Shown here piece after piece: positions 1-8,864 of a stretch of 64,000 bases of DNA (positions are counted from its first letter, which is position 1; each line of letters starts with the position of its first letter). Both the position numbers and the translations under genes were made by a program. A model generated the notes under the pieces. It saw only the letters and a list, made by a program, of their open reading frames with translations. It did no database searches and was not told where the DNA came from. This stretch comes from DATKZS01 sp035527835 [NCBI: bacterium] (lineage in GTDB: Bacteria > RBG-13-61-14), in assembly GCA_035527835.1 (NCBI GenBank), contig DATKZS010000071.1, positions 11,285-75,284 of the forward strand, written 5' to 3'.

Positions 1-41
1 CGGCTGAATTCAGTGGGCGGGACACTCCTGTTTAGAAAATA

Positions 42-137
42 ATTTTTGACAGGATTAACAGGATGAACATGATGAAAGAAAATAAGCATCTACTCGCTCC
101 GGAAAATCCCGTTAATCCTGTTAATCCCGTCAAAAAT
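42..137. repeat. Inverted-repeat hairpin element at window start
   Basis: Two 23-bp arms (42-64 and 115-137) are inverted copies with one mismatch. Each contains the core GGATTAACAGGAT or its complement, and about 50 bases separate them. The element lies just beyond the 3' end of the MFS gene (stop at 147), so its RNA could act as a terminator or 3' stabiliser for that transcript. The arms resemble, but do not match, the AACAAGGAT family found elsewhere in the window. Confidence 0.7.
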
Positions 138-146
138 CCTTGCTTC

Positions 147-1451
147 TCACTCGGCCTCCAGCTCGACCGTCTCCACTTTAGCGAGGTCGCGCTCATAGAA
201 TTTTGCCCCGGCATAAAAGAAAGCGGAGGCCAGGAGGGCGAAGATGGGCAGGACCAGGAGCGCGCTCCCGAGCCCTCCCTTCATGCGGTCGGATAACGCC
301 CCCACCAGCCAGGGCGACCAGTTGTCGCCGCAGAGGTGCTGGATGATCACGCACATGCCGTAGCTGAAGGCGCGCACTCCGGGATGGACCACGTCCTGGG
401 TCACCGCCGCCGCCGGCGCGATGTAGCAGGAGGCCAGGATGCCGAAGATGACGAGCAGGGGCAGTTGCGCCTTGGACCCGCCGTTCAGGAAGACCAGCAG
501 GAGCAAGACGGCCGAGGCCGCGGAGGTGATGGCGGGCAGGAGCAGCCTGGCGTCCTTGCGCGTCTTGCGCCAGCGGTCGGAGATGAAGCCGCCGAGCGGC
601 GCTCCCACCAGCACCATGGCGAACACGGAGACGGTATAGGTCCCGCCCTTGCCCGGCTCGGCCGCGCCGATGCGCTCGAAGTATGAAGGCAGCCAGGTCA
701 TGAGCGCGGTGGTCACGGCCACGTTCATGGCGAATCCGAGGTCGGTGAGCATGAGGGAGGGGATGCGCATGATTCCGACCGCCCTCTTGGCAAAGGCCCT
801 GAGGTCCGGGGCCGATTTTTGCGCCGCATCCTTTCCGGCCGGCACGGTCTTGTAATCGGGCAGGAACCAGGCGGCCACGGCCAGCGCCATTCCGGGAACG
901 GACACGAGCCCGAAGGCATGGTGCCATCCCCATTTGCTCGCGATGATCCCTCCCAGAAACAGCCCGAGTCCCGCGCCCAGCGGAATGGCGGCGTTCCATA
1001 GCCCCAAGGCCCGCGCCCGCTTTTCTTCGCCATAAGCCGCCGCCAGCATGGCGGAGCCGGCGGGGGCGTAGCCGGACTCGCCGATGCCGATGAAGGCGCG
1101 GGCGACCAGGAGCTGGGTGTAGTTAACGGTAAAGGCGCAGGCGAGCGTGGCCAGGCTCCAGAGCATGACCATGATGGAGACCATCTTGCGGCGGCTCCAG
1201 CGGTCAATGATAACGGAAGCGGGAATGGTGAAGACGGAGATGAAGATAAGGACGACGCTCATCAACATGCCGGCCTGGGCGTCGGTGATCTCCCAGTCGC
1301 GCTTGATGAACTCGAACATGGAGGACACGATGTAGCGGTCCGCGTAATCGGAGATGTAGAGGAGACAGAGCACGGCCATGATGAAGGTGGGCGCGTTTTT
1401 TCCGGACGCGGGTCCGGCCTGCTGATGGCCGCCGGAGGTGAGGTCTTTCAT
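147..1451 (-). CDS. MFS transporter
   Basis: An inner-membrane secondary transporter of about 434 residues, the usual length for a 12-helix major facilitator. Hydrophobic segments run throughout. The loop after the second helix carries DRWSRRKM, the MFS motif A (D-R-x-x-R-R). An N-terminal DYADRYIV and a later GIGESGYAPAG resemble Spinster/glucarate-type MFS members; the substrate cannot be read from sequence. The ATG at 1451 was preferred; a TTG at 1463 would overlap the SDR stop by four bases. Either start leaves it coupled to the upstream SDR gene (stop 1460), so the two probably form an operon handling the same small molecule (inference). Confidence 0.9.
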   Translation of the reverse strand: MKDLTSGGHQQAGPASGKNAPTFIMAVLCLLYISDYADRYIVSSMFEFIKRDWEITDAQAGMLMSVVLIFISVFTIPASVIIDRWSRRKMVSIMVMLWSLATLACAFTVNYTQLLVARAFIGIGESGYAPAGSAMLAAAYGEEKRARALGLWNAAIPLGAGLGLFLGGIIASKWGWHHAFGLVSVPGMALAVAAWFLPDYKTVPAGKDAAQKSAPDLRAFAKRAVGIMRIPSLMLTDLGFAMNVAVTTALMTWLPSYFERIGAAEPGKGGTYTVSVFAMVLVGAPLGGFISDRWRKTRKDARLLLPAITSAASAVLLLLVFLNGGSKAQLPLLVIFGILASCYIAPAAAVTQDVVHPGVRAFSYGMCVIIQHLCGDNWSPWLVGALSDRMKGGLGSALLVLPIFALLASAFFYAGAKFYERDLAKVETVELEAE

Positions 1452-1459
1452 GGGTCCGC

Positions 1460-2248
1460 TCAATTCTGGAGCTTGCGGCCGCTGAGGAGGAGGTCGAGTA
1501 AAGACGGGCTCAGCCGCTCCATGACCGAAGTGAGTTTGCCGAGGGGCGTGAGCACGCGCTCGCGCCGGCGTTTTTCGATCATGCGGGCGATGGCGCGGGC
1601 CACGCCTTGCGGAGTGTCGTGGGGCGGCCGGTTGATGGGCCGGGCCGAGCCGTCGCCCGTCATCACGGTTTTGCGCGGGTCCGTGGTGGTGAAGCCGGGC
1701 ATGATCACGCCCACGTGCACGCCGAAGGGCCGCAGCTCCAGGCGCAGGGACTCGGCCAGGGAGCGCAGGGCGGCTTTGCTGGCGCTGTACATGCCGCCCT
1801 CGGGAATGGCGCGGATGCCGCTTACGCTCCCGAGGAACACGATATGGCCGCGCGATTTCTTGAGGGCGTCCAGCGCGGCCATGGTCATGTAGATCGTCCC
1901 CATCAGGTTCACGTCCATGAGCTTCCTGGCGACCTCGGGCCGGGTCTGCGCGAACTCGGCCACGATGCTCACGCCCGCGTTATTGACGAGGACGTCAATC
2001 CGGCCGAAGCGCTCGAGCGCGGCCGAGACCACGGAGCGGCAGTCGTCATCCACGCTCACGTCGGAGCGCGCGGCCATGACCGTGGCCCCCTGCGCCGTGA
2101 GCCCGGCCGCGGCCACGGAGAGATCGTCATCATTGACGTCGGAGATGACAACCTTCGCTCCCCGCGACGCCAGGAGCTCCGCCGTGGCCAGGCCGATGCC
2201 CCGTCCCCCGCCGGTAATCAGCGCCACCTTGTCCTGGAAATAATCCAC
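1460..2248 (-). CDS. SDR family NAD(P)-dependent oxidoreductase
   Basis: A classical short-chain dehydrogenase of 262 residues. It shows the Rossmann motif TGGGRGIG (residues 12-19), NNAG (89-92), a catalytic Ser in GSVSG (about 141-143) and YSASK with Tyr154 and Lys158. An acidic residue after the second strand (SDVND) suggests NAD preference, which is inference. The C-terminal ~50 residues are Arg-rich and slightly longer than the core fold, as in many cytoplasmic SDRs of unknown substrate. It is the first gene of a two-gene unit with the MFS transporter downstream on the same strand. Confidence 0.92.
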   Translation of the reverse strand: MDYFQDKVALITGGGRGIGLATAELLASRGAKVVISDVNDDDLSVAAAGLTAQGATVMAARSDVSVDDDCRSVVSAALERFGRIDVLVNNAGVSIVAEFAQTRPEVARKLMDVNLMGTIYMTMAALDALKKSRGHIVFLGSVSGIRAIPEGGMYSASKAALRSLAESLRLELRPFGVHVGVIMPGFTTTDPRKTVMTGDGSARPINRPPHDTPQGVARAIARMIEKRRRERVLTPLGKLTSVMERLSPSLLDLLLSGRKLQN

Positions 2249-2381
2249 TCTCGTCTCCTTGCCGTCTTGAATCCGCCGAAGCGTAGCGCGGATCGCGTAG
2301 AGCGTAGAGCGAAGAAGACCATCGCCCCTGGCGCCGCTTTAATTCACGCCCTCCGTCCTTTGCCCCTCGCTCTACCCGACT

Positions 2382-3866
2382 TCAGCTCCTCTCACTTTTA
2401 TCATGATCCGCTCGCGAGCGGGAAGAACCTATTTTTTCCGGACACGCGGCGCTGCAGGCCTTGCAGTTCTTATCGCACGGCTCGATATGCACGTCAATCT
2501 CTGCTCCCTCCGGGAAAAGCTCCTGGATGTCGTCCTCGATGTGGCGGCCGATGGCGTAGGCGTCGTCCACCGGCAAGAGGCGGGGCACGCCCAGGCGGAT
2601 GTGCACGTGGTGGCGGCCGCCCGACGAGCTGACCTTGAGCTCGTGAATGCCGGCGAACGCGCTCTCGTGCTCGCCCACCAGCTTCTTGATCAGCGCCTTG
2701 TCATCGTCGTGGATGGCGCTCTGCCAGCCGCCGCCGGGGCGGATTTTCAGCACCGTCTCCTTGACCTCGGGCACGCAGGCGGTGAGCCGCGCCTTCAGGT
2801 CGTTCACCAGGACGCTGCTCTCGGCCAGGGTGACTTCGGGGACCAGGCACAGCTCGGCCTCCAGCCGGATCTCGCCGCCGTAGAGCCATGCCGTCAGGTC
2901 CTTCACCTCGCACACCCGCTCGTCGCGGAGCAGCTCCTCGTTGATGCAGCGCAGGCGCCCGTCGTCCGGCGGCAGCACGGCGGTGCGCTTGGACGGCTCG
3001 ACGTGGACCAGCACGTGCGCGCCGGGCAGCTTCTCCTCGATCCTGGCTTTGAGCGCGTGGCTGATGCCGTGTCCTTGTTCGAGGCTCACGCCGGGCCGGA
3101 ACCCCATGTGCAGGTCCACGTACAGGCTGCCGCCGGCGCGGCGGGTGCGCAGCTTATGGAAGTCCACGCCCTGGCCCGCGAACTCATCCATGGCCTTCTG
3201 AATGGCGCTCAGCTCTTCGGCTGATGCGGCCACGTCCATGAGGGGAAGGAAGCTCTTTCTGGTGATGCGGTAGGCGGCATGGATGATGAGCAGGGCCACG
3301 CCGATGGCGATCACCGGGTCGAGCCAGGCCAGGTCCGCGTCGAAGAAGCGCCGGCCCAGGCTGATCGTGGCGAGTCCGGCGAACACTCCGGCCGAGGTGT
3401 AAACATCGGTGTAAAGGTGGGCGGCGTCGGCTTCCAGGGCCACCGAGCGCTCGCGGCGGCCGGTGCGCCGCAGCAGGGTGGCGACTACGAGGTTCACGAC
3501 CGCGGACATGGCCATCACCGCGAGTCCCGGGCCCAGGTGTTTGAGCTCCACCCCGTGCCGGAACTTGTCCACCGCCTCGCTGATGATCCAGCCCGCCGCG
3601 CCGAAGATGAGCAGTCCCTCGATCACGCCGGAGACGTTCTCGATCTTTTCATGGCCGTACTGGTGGTCGCTGTCGGGCGGGCGGTCGGCCGCGTGCACGG
3701 AATAGGCGGCGATGCCGGAGGCGATGAGGTCGATGGCGGAATGGGCCGCCTCCGAGAGGATGCTGACCGAGCCGGTGAGCAGGCCGGCCGCGAGCTTGCC
3801 CGCGGTGAGCAGGGTGTTGCTGGCGACCGAGAGCCAGGCCACGCGCTTCTTGGAAGAGGGAGCCAT
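2382..3866 (-). CDS. Cation diffusion facilitator with extended C-terminus
   Basis: An inner-membrane metal/proton antiporter of the CDF family. The N-terminal ~210 residues hold the transmembrane domain. His42 and Asp46 (HSAID) on helix 2 and the H-x3-D pair near residue 151 (HLYTD) fit the transport site, and the loop motif DHQYGHEKIE (67-76) is typical. At 494 residues it is much longer than a ~300-residue FieF. After the first cytoplasmic dimerisation domain (about 215-290) there seem to be two more similar alpha/beta modules (about 300-375 and 385-465), then a Cys cluster CDKNCKACSAACPEK near the C-terminus that could bind metal. The likely ion is Zn, Fe or Cd, not determinable here. It is transcribed away from the 4133 gene, with an inverted-repeat element between them. 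Confidence 0.93.
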   Translation of the reverse strand: MAPSSKKRVAWLSVASNTLLTAGKLAAGLLTGSVSILSEAAHSAIDLIASGIAAYSVHAADRPPDSDHQYGHEKIENVSGVIEGLLIFGAAGWIISEAVDKFRHGVELKHLGPGLAVMAMSAVVNLVVATLLRRTGRRERSVALEADAAHLYTDVYTSAGVFAGLATISLGRRFFDADLAWLDPVIAIGVALLIIHAAYRITRKSFLPLMDVAASAEELSAIQKAMDEFAGQGVDFHKLRTRRAGGSLYVDLHMGFRPGVSLEQGHGISHALKARIEEKLPGAHVLVHVEPSKRTAVLPPDDGRLRCINEELLRDERVCEVKDLTAWLYGGEIRLEAELCLVPEVTLAESSVLVNDLKARLTACVPEVKETVLKIRPGGGWQSAIHDDDKALIKKLVGEHESAFAGIHELKVSSSGGRHHVHIRLGVPRLLPVDDAYAIGRHIEDDIQELFPEGAEIDVHIEPCDKNCKACSAACPEKIGSSRSRADHDKSERS

Positions 3867-3876
3867 TTAACGTACA

Positions 3877-4026
3877 ACTGGTTTCATAACCAGCACCATC
3901 ATCCCGGATCAGAAGATTAGAAACAAGGATGTCAAGGATTTCAAGGATGAATCCAGAGATTGCTTTTATCCTGATTATCCTTAATATCCTTGTTTCTTCT
4001 TCTTGAAAGGGTCATGAAGCAACCAG
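3877..4026. repeat. CTGGTTTCATAAC-type inverted-repeat element, copy A
   Basis: The left end reads ACTGGTTTCATAAC (3877-3890). The right end (about 4011-4026) is a degenerate complement with a short insertion. Inside, AAACAAGGAT (3921-3930) pairs with ATCCTTGTTT (3986-3995), and both arms carry repeated AGGAT/ATCCT units. It lies between the start of the CDF gene and the next plus-strand gene. Related copies are at 45693-46048, 56268-56415 and 57422-57565. Confidence 0.8.
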
Positions 4027-4132
4027 CTCTCGTTATTGTAAGGCCGCCGTGAACGCCCGTCAAAGATGCGGCGGGACGCGTGGATGGCGCGCTCGGTTGC
4101 CCGGCCCGGCCACATGCTACATAATTGAGCGG

Positions 4133-5392
4133 ATGGGAGAGGACGCGGCAAACGCTTTGCGGTTCATCGGCCTGTGCCTGGCGCCGCTCGACCAGGCGCG
4201 GAGGCCGATGCTGGCGGACGCCGCGGCGAAGGTCACGGACTGGGAGCGGGCGCTGCTGCTCTCGGGCGCCAAGCACGTTACGCCCACGGTGTACGCCTGC
4301 CTTCGCGACAGCGGCCTGCTCTCTGCGGTCCCGGCGCCGGTGGCGGCGCGCTTCGAGAAGCTCTACGTGATGAACGCGTCGGTGAGCGCGCTCCGGCTGC
4401 ACCAGGCGCGGAAGGTCACCTCCATTTTGCGCGAGCGGGGCTGCCGGATGCTCTACTTCAAGGGAGCGAGCCTGGTGATGGCGCGGGATTACCCGGACGC
4501 GGGGCGGCGCATGTTCTCGGACGTGGACGTGCTGGCCCATGGCTCAAGCCGGGACATGGTGCGCGCGGCGTTTAAGGAGGCCGGCGGGTTCACGGAGCAG
4601 CCGAGCCAAGTAATGGAGGACTGGGAGGTCACGTCGTGGATTGACGAGTTCAGCAATGAGCTCGAGGTCCACTGGGGCCTGAAGCCGCATAACGGGGCGG
4701 CGGCCGGGCTCGCGGAGCAGCGGCTCATGGCCAATGCTTATGAGCTCGAGTACCGGGGCCGGCGGGTGCTCGTGCCTTCGCCGGAGGACCGGTTCATCCA
4801 GGCGGCCCTGCATTTCACGGCGCACCATTATTTTGATTCCTCTTATTTCATGACCGGCATCTCGGACCTCAGCCACGTGCTCGCGGCGCACGGGCTCAAG
4901 TTCGACTGGGACCGGATCGTGGAGGGCGCGCGGGCGGAGCGGATGCTGGAGCACCTGGCGGTGGCCGCGGGGCTGGCCTACGAGCTCACGCGCCATGAGC
5001 CTCTCCATTACGCTCTCGCCGCCATGGAGGAGCGGGCGCCGGGCCTCAGGGACACCGCGGCGCCGCTCGTTGCCTCCTTGTCGCGCCTGGCATTGAAGCC
5101 CTGGACCTTTTACAGCTTCTATGAGCGGCGGCTGTTCGTGAAGAAGTCATGGGGCGAGTGGGCCCGCTATGTCTTTGCCGCGATGAAGAGAAGGATCGTG
5201 CACCCCAAGCAGGCGCCGGCGACGCCTAAGCATCCGGGCCGCGATTACGAGGGCATCACCGGCGAGCCGCGGCATGAACGGAGGCTCGGGGACGCCGATT
5301 TCCTGAGATACCTCTTGGCGCTGTACCGGTTCGACCGCAGGATCGCCTATCAGATAAAAATCGGGGGGGAGGGCCGCGAGGATGGCGGATGA
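4133..5392 (+). CDS. Nucleotidyltransferase family protein (NTP_transf_5-like)
   Basis: A soluble protein of about 419 residues resembling the uncharacterised nucleotidyltransferase family PF14907. The recognisable core is LYFKGASL (KG at 110-111) followed by RMFSDVDVLAHG, whose Asp130 and Asp132 fit the D-x-D metal site of the polymerase-beta fold. The remainder is helical and matches nothing I know. Members of this family often sit in polysaccharide or PEP-CTERM/exosortase loci, but the substrate is unknown. The ATG at 4133 was chosen over an upstream in-frame start at 4049 because the intervening 28 residues are low-complexity Arg/Gly and the family similarity begins afterwards. It overlaps the GH38 gene by 11 bases, so the two are translationally coupled. 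Confidence 0.75.
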   Translation: MGEDAANALRFIGLCLAPLDQARRPMLADAAAKVTDWERALLLSGAKHVTPTVYACLRDSGLLSAVPAPVAARFEKLYVMNASVSALRLHQARKVTSILRERGCRMLYFKGASLVMARDYPDAGRRMFSDVDVLAHGSSRDMVRAAFKEAGGFTEQPSQVMEDWEVTSWIDEFSNELEVHWGLKPHNGAAAGLAEQRLMANAYELEYRGRRVLVPSPEDRFIQAALHFTAHHYFDSSYFMTGISDLSHVLAAHGLKFDWDRIVEGARAERMLEHLAVAAGLAYELTRHEPLHYALAAMEERAPGLRDTAAPLVASLSRLALKPWTFYSFYERRLFVKKSWGEWARYVFAAMKRRIVHPKQAPATPKHPGRDYEGITGEPRHERRLGDADFLRYLLALYRFDRRIAYQIKIGGEGREDGG

Positions 5393-7784
5393 GAGGGCGG
5401 TCCGCGCGCGGCTGGGCGTACCCGCCGGCGCGGAGCGGGTGATCATCTTCGGAGAGTCGAGCCACTGGGACCCGGACTGGCTGTTCACGGCGGAGGAGTA
5501 TTACCGCCGGCGCATCCGCAAAATCCTGGATAAGGCCGTCGCGGAGCTGCTCGAGGAGCCGCGCCGGGTCTATTCCATCGAGTGCGTGTTCTTCCTGAAA
5601 ATGTACTGGGACCGGAACCCGGAGCGGCAAGACTTGATCCGGGAGCTGGTAAACCAGGGCCGGATGCGGCTGACCGGGAGCGGGATCACCACTCCCGACA
5701 CCACTCTGCCCGAGACCGAGGCCATCCTCCGCGATTACCTGATCGGCCAGGAATGGCTGCGCCAAAACGGGATGACCCCGGAGCCGCGGCTCGCGTACCT
5801 GCCGGACGATTTCGGCCACTCCCCTGCCCTGCCCTCCATGCTTCACGCGCTGGGCTATGACATGGCGGCCATCGCGCGCATTGACGGCTGCTATTTCCCG
5901 GGCGCCGACTACCGCCTCCCCTCCTATTACCCGCGGCCGGGGTCGTCGGCGGAGCTGTTGCAAAAGCAGCTCAAGACCGCGGACTTTATCTGGCGCGGCC
6001 CGGACGGCTCCACGGTGCTTTGCCACTGGAACCCGTTCACCTATTTCCAGGGCGACAGCCTCGCGCTGTTCGGCCTGGGGCGGTGGATGGGGATCGAGGC
6101 CGGCGTGCCGGCGCGCTCCGGCCGCGCGGTGGCGAAAAAGATTGACGGCTACGTGAAGAGGCTCGCGCCGCTGGCGCGCACGCCTTACCTCTTCTGTCCG
6201 ATCGGCTGCGACTTTGTCGAGCCCATCCGCGGACTCATCGAGCTCCTGGACGGATACAACAACCGCCGCTTCCGCGAGACCGGGGTGTGGGCGCAAAACG
6301 CCGGGCTGGACGATTACCTGGAGCTGGTGTCGTGTCACCGGGAAAAGCTCCCCGAGCTCGCGCTCGACCCCAACCCTTACTGGATGGGCTTCTACTCCTC
6401 CCGTCCGGAGATGAAAATGCGCTGCTCCCGGCTAGCCCGCGACCTTATCCGCGCCGAGTCCGCGCTCGCGCCGTCGCCGGAATATGACCAAGACCCCGAG
6501 ATCGCCCGCGAGCTCAGCGCGGCCTGGGAGACGGCCGCGGTCTCCAACCACCACGACTTCATCACCGGGACCGCGCCGGAGCGGGTCTGGTTGAAAGAGC
6601 AGCTTCCCATGCTGGAACGGGCACAGGCGCGGGCGGACAAGTTGCTGCAAAAGGCCGGCGCGGTCGCCGGCGCGGGAGCGGCCGCCCTCTCGGGAGCGCT
6701 CCCGCAATGGGGCCTTTCCCGCGGCCGGCTCACGGTGGAAACGAGCTGGTACGTGATCGAGCTTGACGAGGCCGCGGGCGGAGGCATCACCCGCTGGCTG
6801 GATCCGGAGTCCGGCGCGGCAAAACTCGCGGGCCTGGGCAATGAGCTGGTGAGCTACAAGGATTCCGGCGGGCTCTGGCGCATGGGCCACGAGTTCAACG
6901 GCGGCGTGTTCCGGGAAAAGGCCCGGGCCGGCGCCTCGCGCGCGAGCTTGAGCGCGGTCGAGGAGCACCATGCGCTGCGGGTCGAGGCCGAATCCATCCT
7001 GGAAGGCGCGAGATTCGTCCGCCGCCTCTGGTTCACCGGAGATTCGCCGGTGGTGAGGATGAGCCTGGAAGGCGGCGCTCCCCGGCGGCGCACGATCTGC
7101 TGCCGCTTCCGCACCGCGCTCTCTCCGGCTGGCCTTTGCATGGACGTTCCGGGCGGGGTGGTACAGAGGCCGCTTATTAAAATTTACGATCCCACTTTCT
7201 GGGCTGCCGCCAGCTTCGCGCACCTGCGCGACGTTGCGAGCGGCCAGGGGCTGGCCGTCTTCCTGGGAGGTCCCGCCAGCGTGTCGGCCAATGGGAGAGG
7301 CGTCGTGGAGTGGGTCGGGTTGCGCAACGCTCCGAGGGAGCGGGCGTTTGGCGTTCTTCCCGTGCCCTCCTGCCCGGCGCGGGGCGACGACACATCTTCC
7401 CATACGCTCGATTACGCGCTCTGGTTCACGGGGTCCGGCGACTGGCGCGAAAACCGGCTTTTGGCCGCGGCCCGGCGTATGCGCGCGGACTTTGCCGGGA
7501 ACGGAGCCGCGGCCCAGGAGGCGGGCAACGGCTTTACGATCAGCGATCCGGAGGTAATCATCGGCGCGGTCAAGCGCGCCTCGCGAGGCCAGGGGCTGAT
7601 CGTCCGGCTCTTCCGCTTTGGCAAGAGCGCGGATGACATCAGGCTGCGCTGGGGCAAAGGACCCATTCTCAAGGCCGCGCTTTGCGATGCCAGAGAGCGG
7701 GATTTGCAGCCGCTTTCTGTTGATCGAGGGGAGGCCGTGGTGCCGGCACGGACCAGCTTGATAACGGTGCGAGTGCGGCTCTGA
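5382..7784 (+). CDS. Glycoside hydrolase family 38 (alpha-mannosidase-like)
   Basis: An 800-residue glycosidase of the GH38 alpha-mannosidase type. The N-terminal domain has the metal-binding H-x-D in SSHWDPDW (His28, Asp30) and PDDFGHS, where Asp142 aligns with the catalytic nucleophile of the D-x-F-G-H motif. A helical middle domain follows, with NPYWMGFYSSRPEMK near residue 330 and HHDFITGT near 390. The C-terminal half is beta-rich, as in GH38 C-terminal domains. No signal peptide is visible, so it is probably cytoplasmic, as many bacterial GH38 enzymes are. It may trim or recycle mannose-containing glycans, possibly linked to the polysaccharide locus downstream (inference). A ~180-base gap with a new promoter separates it from the next gene. 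Confidence 0.92.
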   Translation: MADERAVRARLGVPAGAERVIIFGESSHWDPDWLFTAEEYYRRRIRKILDKAVAELLEEPRRVYSIECVFFLKMYWDRNPERQDLIRELVNQGRMRLTGSGITTPDTTLPETEAILRDYLIGQEWLRQNGMTPEPRLAYLPDDFGHSPALPSMLHALGYDMAAIARIDGCYFPGADYRLPSYYPRPGSSAELLQKQLKTADFIWRGPDGSTVLCHWNPFTYFQGDSLALFGLGRWMGIEAGVPARSGRAVAKKIDGYVKRLAPLARTPYLFCPIGCDFVEPIRGLIELLDGYNNRRFRETGVWAQNAGLDDYLELVSCHREKLPELALDPNPYWMGFYSSRPEMKMRCSRLARDLIRAESALAPSPEYDQDPEIARELSAAWETAAVSNHHDFITGTAPERVWLKEQLPMLERAQARADKLLQKAGAVAGAGAAALSGALPQWGLSRGRLTVETSWYVIELDEAAGGGITRWLDPESGAAKLAGLGNELVSYKDSGGLWRMGHEFNGGVFREKARAGASRASLSAVEEHHALRVEAESILEGARFVRRLWFTGDSPVVRMSLEGGAPRRRTICCRFRTALSPAGLCMDVPGGVVQRPLIKIYDPTFWAAASFAHLRDVASGQGLAVFLGGPASVSANGRGVVEWVGLRNAPRERAFGVLPVPSCPARGDDTSSHTLDYALWFTGSGDWRENRLLAAARRMRADFAGNGAAAQEAGNGFTISDPEVIIGAVKRASRGQGLIVRLFRFGKSADDIRLRWGKGPILKAALCDARERDLQPLSVDRGEAVVPARTSLITVRVRL

Positions 7785-7864
7785 TTACCCCGCAGGCGGC
7801 CCGGCCCGGCCCGGCAAGACGTAACCTCTTGAATAGCCTGATAATTTTACTTATCAAAAAGTCC

Positions 7865-7892
7865 TTGACAAAGTGCGGAAATATGATATGTT
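7865..7892 (+). promoter_or_regulatory. Predicted sigma70-type promoter
   Basis: TTGACA (7865-7870) is followed after 16 bases by TATGTT (7887-7892), in a locally AT-rich stretch. The position, about 75 bases before the ATG at 7967, fits a promoter for the secreted-protein gene and possibly for the kinase unit further on. Confidence 0.55.
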
Positions 7893-7966
7893 AGGGCTTG
7901 TCCTAAAAGGGCCTTTCCTTTTGGGAGATAGTGTATTGGAATGGGCGTAGACCAAGGAGGGGATTG

Positions 7967-8548
7967 ATGAAGAGGCGCGGCGTTGCTAAGACCGTCGGTT
8001 TATTGGCCCTGGCACTTCTGGCCTCGGGCCTGATGTACGCGGTTTCGGCCCAGGATTCGGACCTGTGCGCGCAGGTTGACATGAAGCCGGTGCTCAGCCT
8101 GCAGCAGGTCAACCAGGCCGAGCTGGTCCATTACATGGTAGTGCTCGCGGGCCTGGCCCCGCCTTCAGCGGAGGGTATGAGTCCCGAGCAATTCTACCAG
8201 GAAGAGGTCAAGCTTCTGGTTGACAATGGCTATCCTCCCATCCTCTCCGACACCGAGCCGGACCGCCTGGTGACCCGGCGCTATTTCGCCTCCGTCATGT
8301 ATCAGCTCGCCCTTCTCACCGACCCTGACTTCGCGTCCAAGTACAGCGGACTCGCCAATGAGACCGACCAGCTCAACGCCCTGGTCGAGTCCGAATGGAT
8401 TTACGCGGAGGAAGGCCGGATGTACCGGGAGGAATTGCTGTCGGTGCTGTGCAACCATACGATCAAGATCATACCGCCCGCGGCCATCAGCATCGCGCCT
8501 GAAGAAATCATGGAGGCGATCATCGAGGCCCCGCGCAGCCCCATCTGA
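7967..8548 (+). CDS. Small secreted protein of unknown function
   Basis: About 193 residues. The N-terminus MKRRGVAKTVGLLALALL followed by ASGLMYAVSAQD is a clear Sec signal peptide with probable cleavage after VSA. The mature part is acidic with no family I recognise; it has two pairs of helix-like segments (EEVKLLVDNGYPP, RRYFASVMYQLALL) and one Cys near each end. The start was fixed by the AAGGAGG ribosome site at 7954-7960, preferred over a GTG at 7931. It lies directly upstream of the kinase leader and may be a periplasmic or outer-membrane accessory of polysaccharide export, but only position supports this. Confidence 0.7.
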   Translation: MKRRGVAKTVGLLALALLASGLMYAVSAQDSDLCAQVDMKPVLSLQQVNQAELVHYMVVLAGLAPPSAEGMSPEQFYQEEVKLLVDNGYPPILSDTEPDRLVTRRYFASVMYQLALLTDPDFASKYSGLANETDQLNALVESEWIYAEEGRMYREELLSVLCNHTIKIIPPAAISIAPEEIMEAIIEAPRSPI

Positions 8549-8589
8549 TCGTGGGGATCGTTTTCCCTTTGTCCTTAATATTGATACGC

Positions 8590-8760
8590 GGAGGGAGGTG
8601 AATACTCACCACGGCTAAGCATTAAGCCGAACAAGAAAAGGGAGAATCTTGAGGTCCCGGCCGGGAATCGGCGTCCGCCTGAATAAGCCTCGGGGGGACG
8701 GGCCCAATAGCAAAGGGAAGATTTCCAGGGCGGGGTAAGGTGAGGTTTTCATTTCAAGCA
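8590..8760 (+). promoter_or_regulatory. Structured leader upstream of the tyrosine kinase
   Basis: The 316 bases between 8549 and 8864 contain no gene. Two hairpins follow each other closely: GGTGA/TCACC (8597-8610) and CGGCT/AGCCG (8612-8629). A long GC-rich purine-biased tract follows, then a terminator at 8763-8817. This arrangement (local hairpins, a possible aptamer-like region, then a terminator less than 50 bases before the start codon) is what an attenuator or riboswitch would look like. I could not match it to a known riboswitch class. Confidence 0.35.
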
Positions 8761-8762
8761 AG

Positions 8763-8817
8763 AACTTTTTCTGGATCATCACCGCGGGGATGATGATGGA
8801 AAAAGTTTTATTTTTTT
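8763..8817 (+). terminator. Rho-independent terminator or attenuator hairpin
   Basis: The arms AACTTTTTC (8763-8771) and GAAAAAGTT (8799-8807) pair perfectly. Inside them ATCATCA (8775-8781) pairs with TGATGAT (8791-8797). The stem runs straight into a T-rich tract ending at 8817. It lies 215 bases after the previous stop and 47 bases before the kinase ATG, so it may end the upstream transcript or attenuate the kinase operon. Confidence 0.75.
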
Positions 8818-8864
8818 GTAAGACGCGGTGAAATGTGCCAAGATATTTGAAGAGGAAAGCCTGA

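Noticed and set aside
5256-6338. Long antisense frames over the GH38 gene
   Set aside because: GC-rich genes leave long open frames on the opposite strand. The translations are Arg/Gly/Pro/Ala-rich without motifs, whereas the sense frame has a complete GH38 domain.
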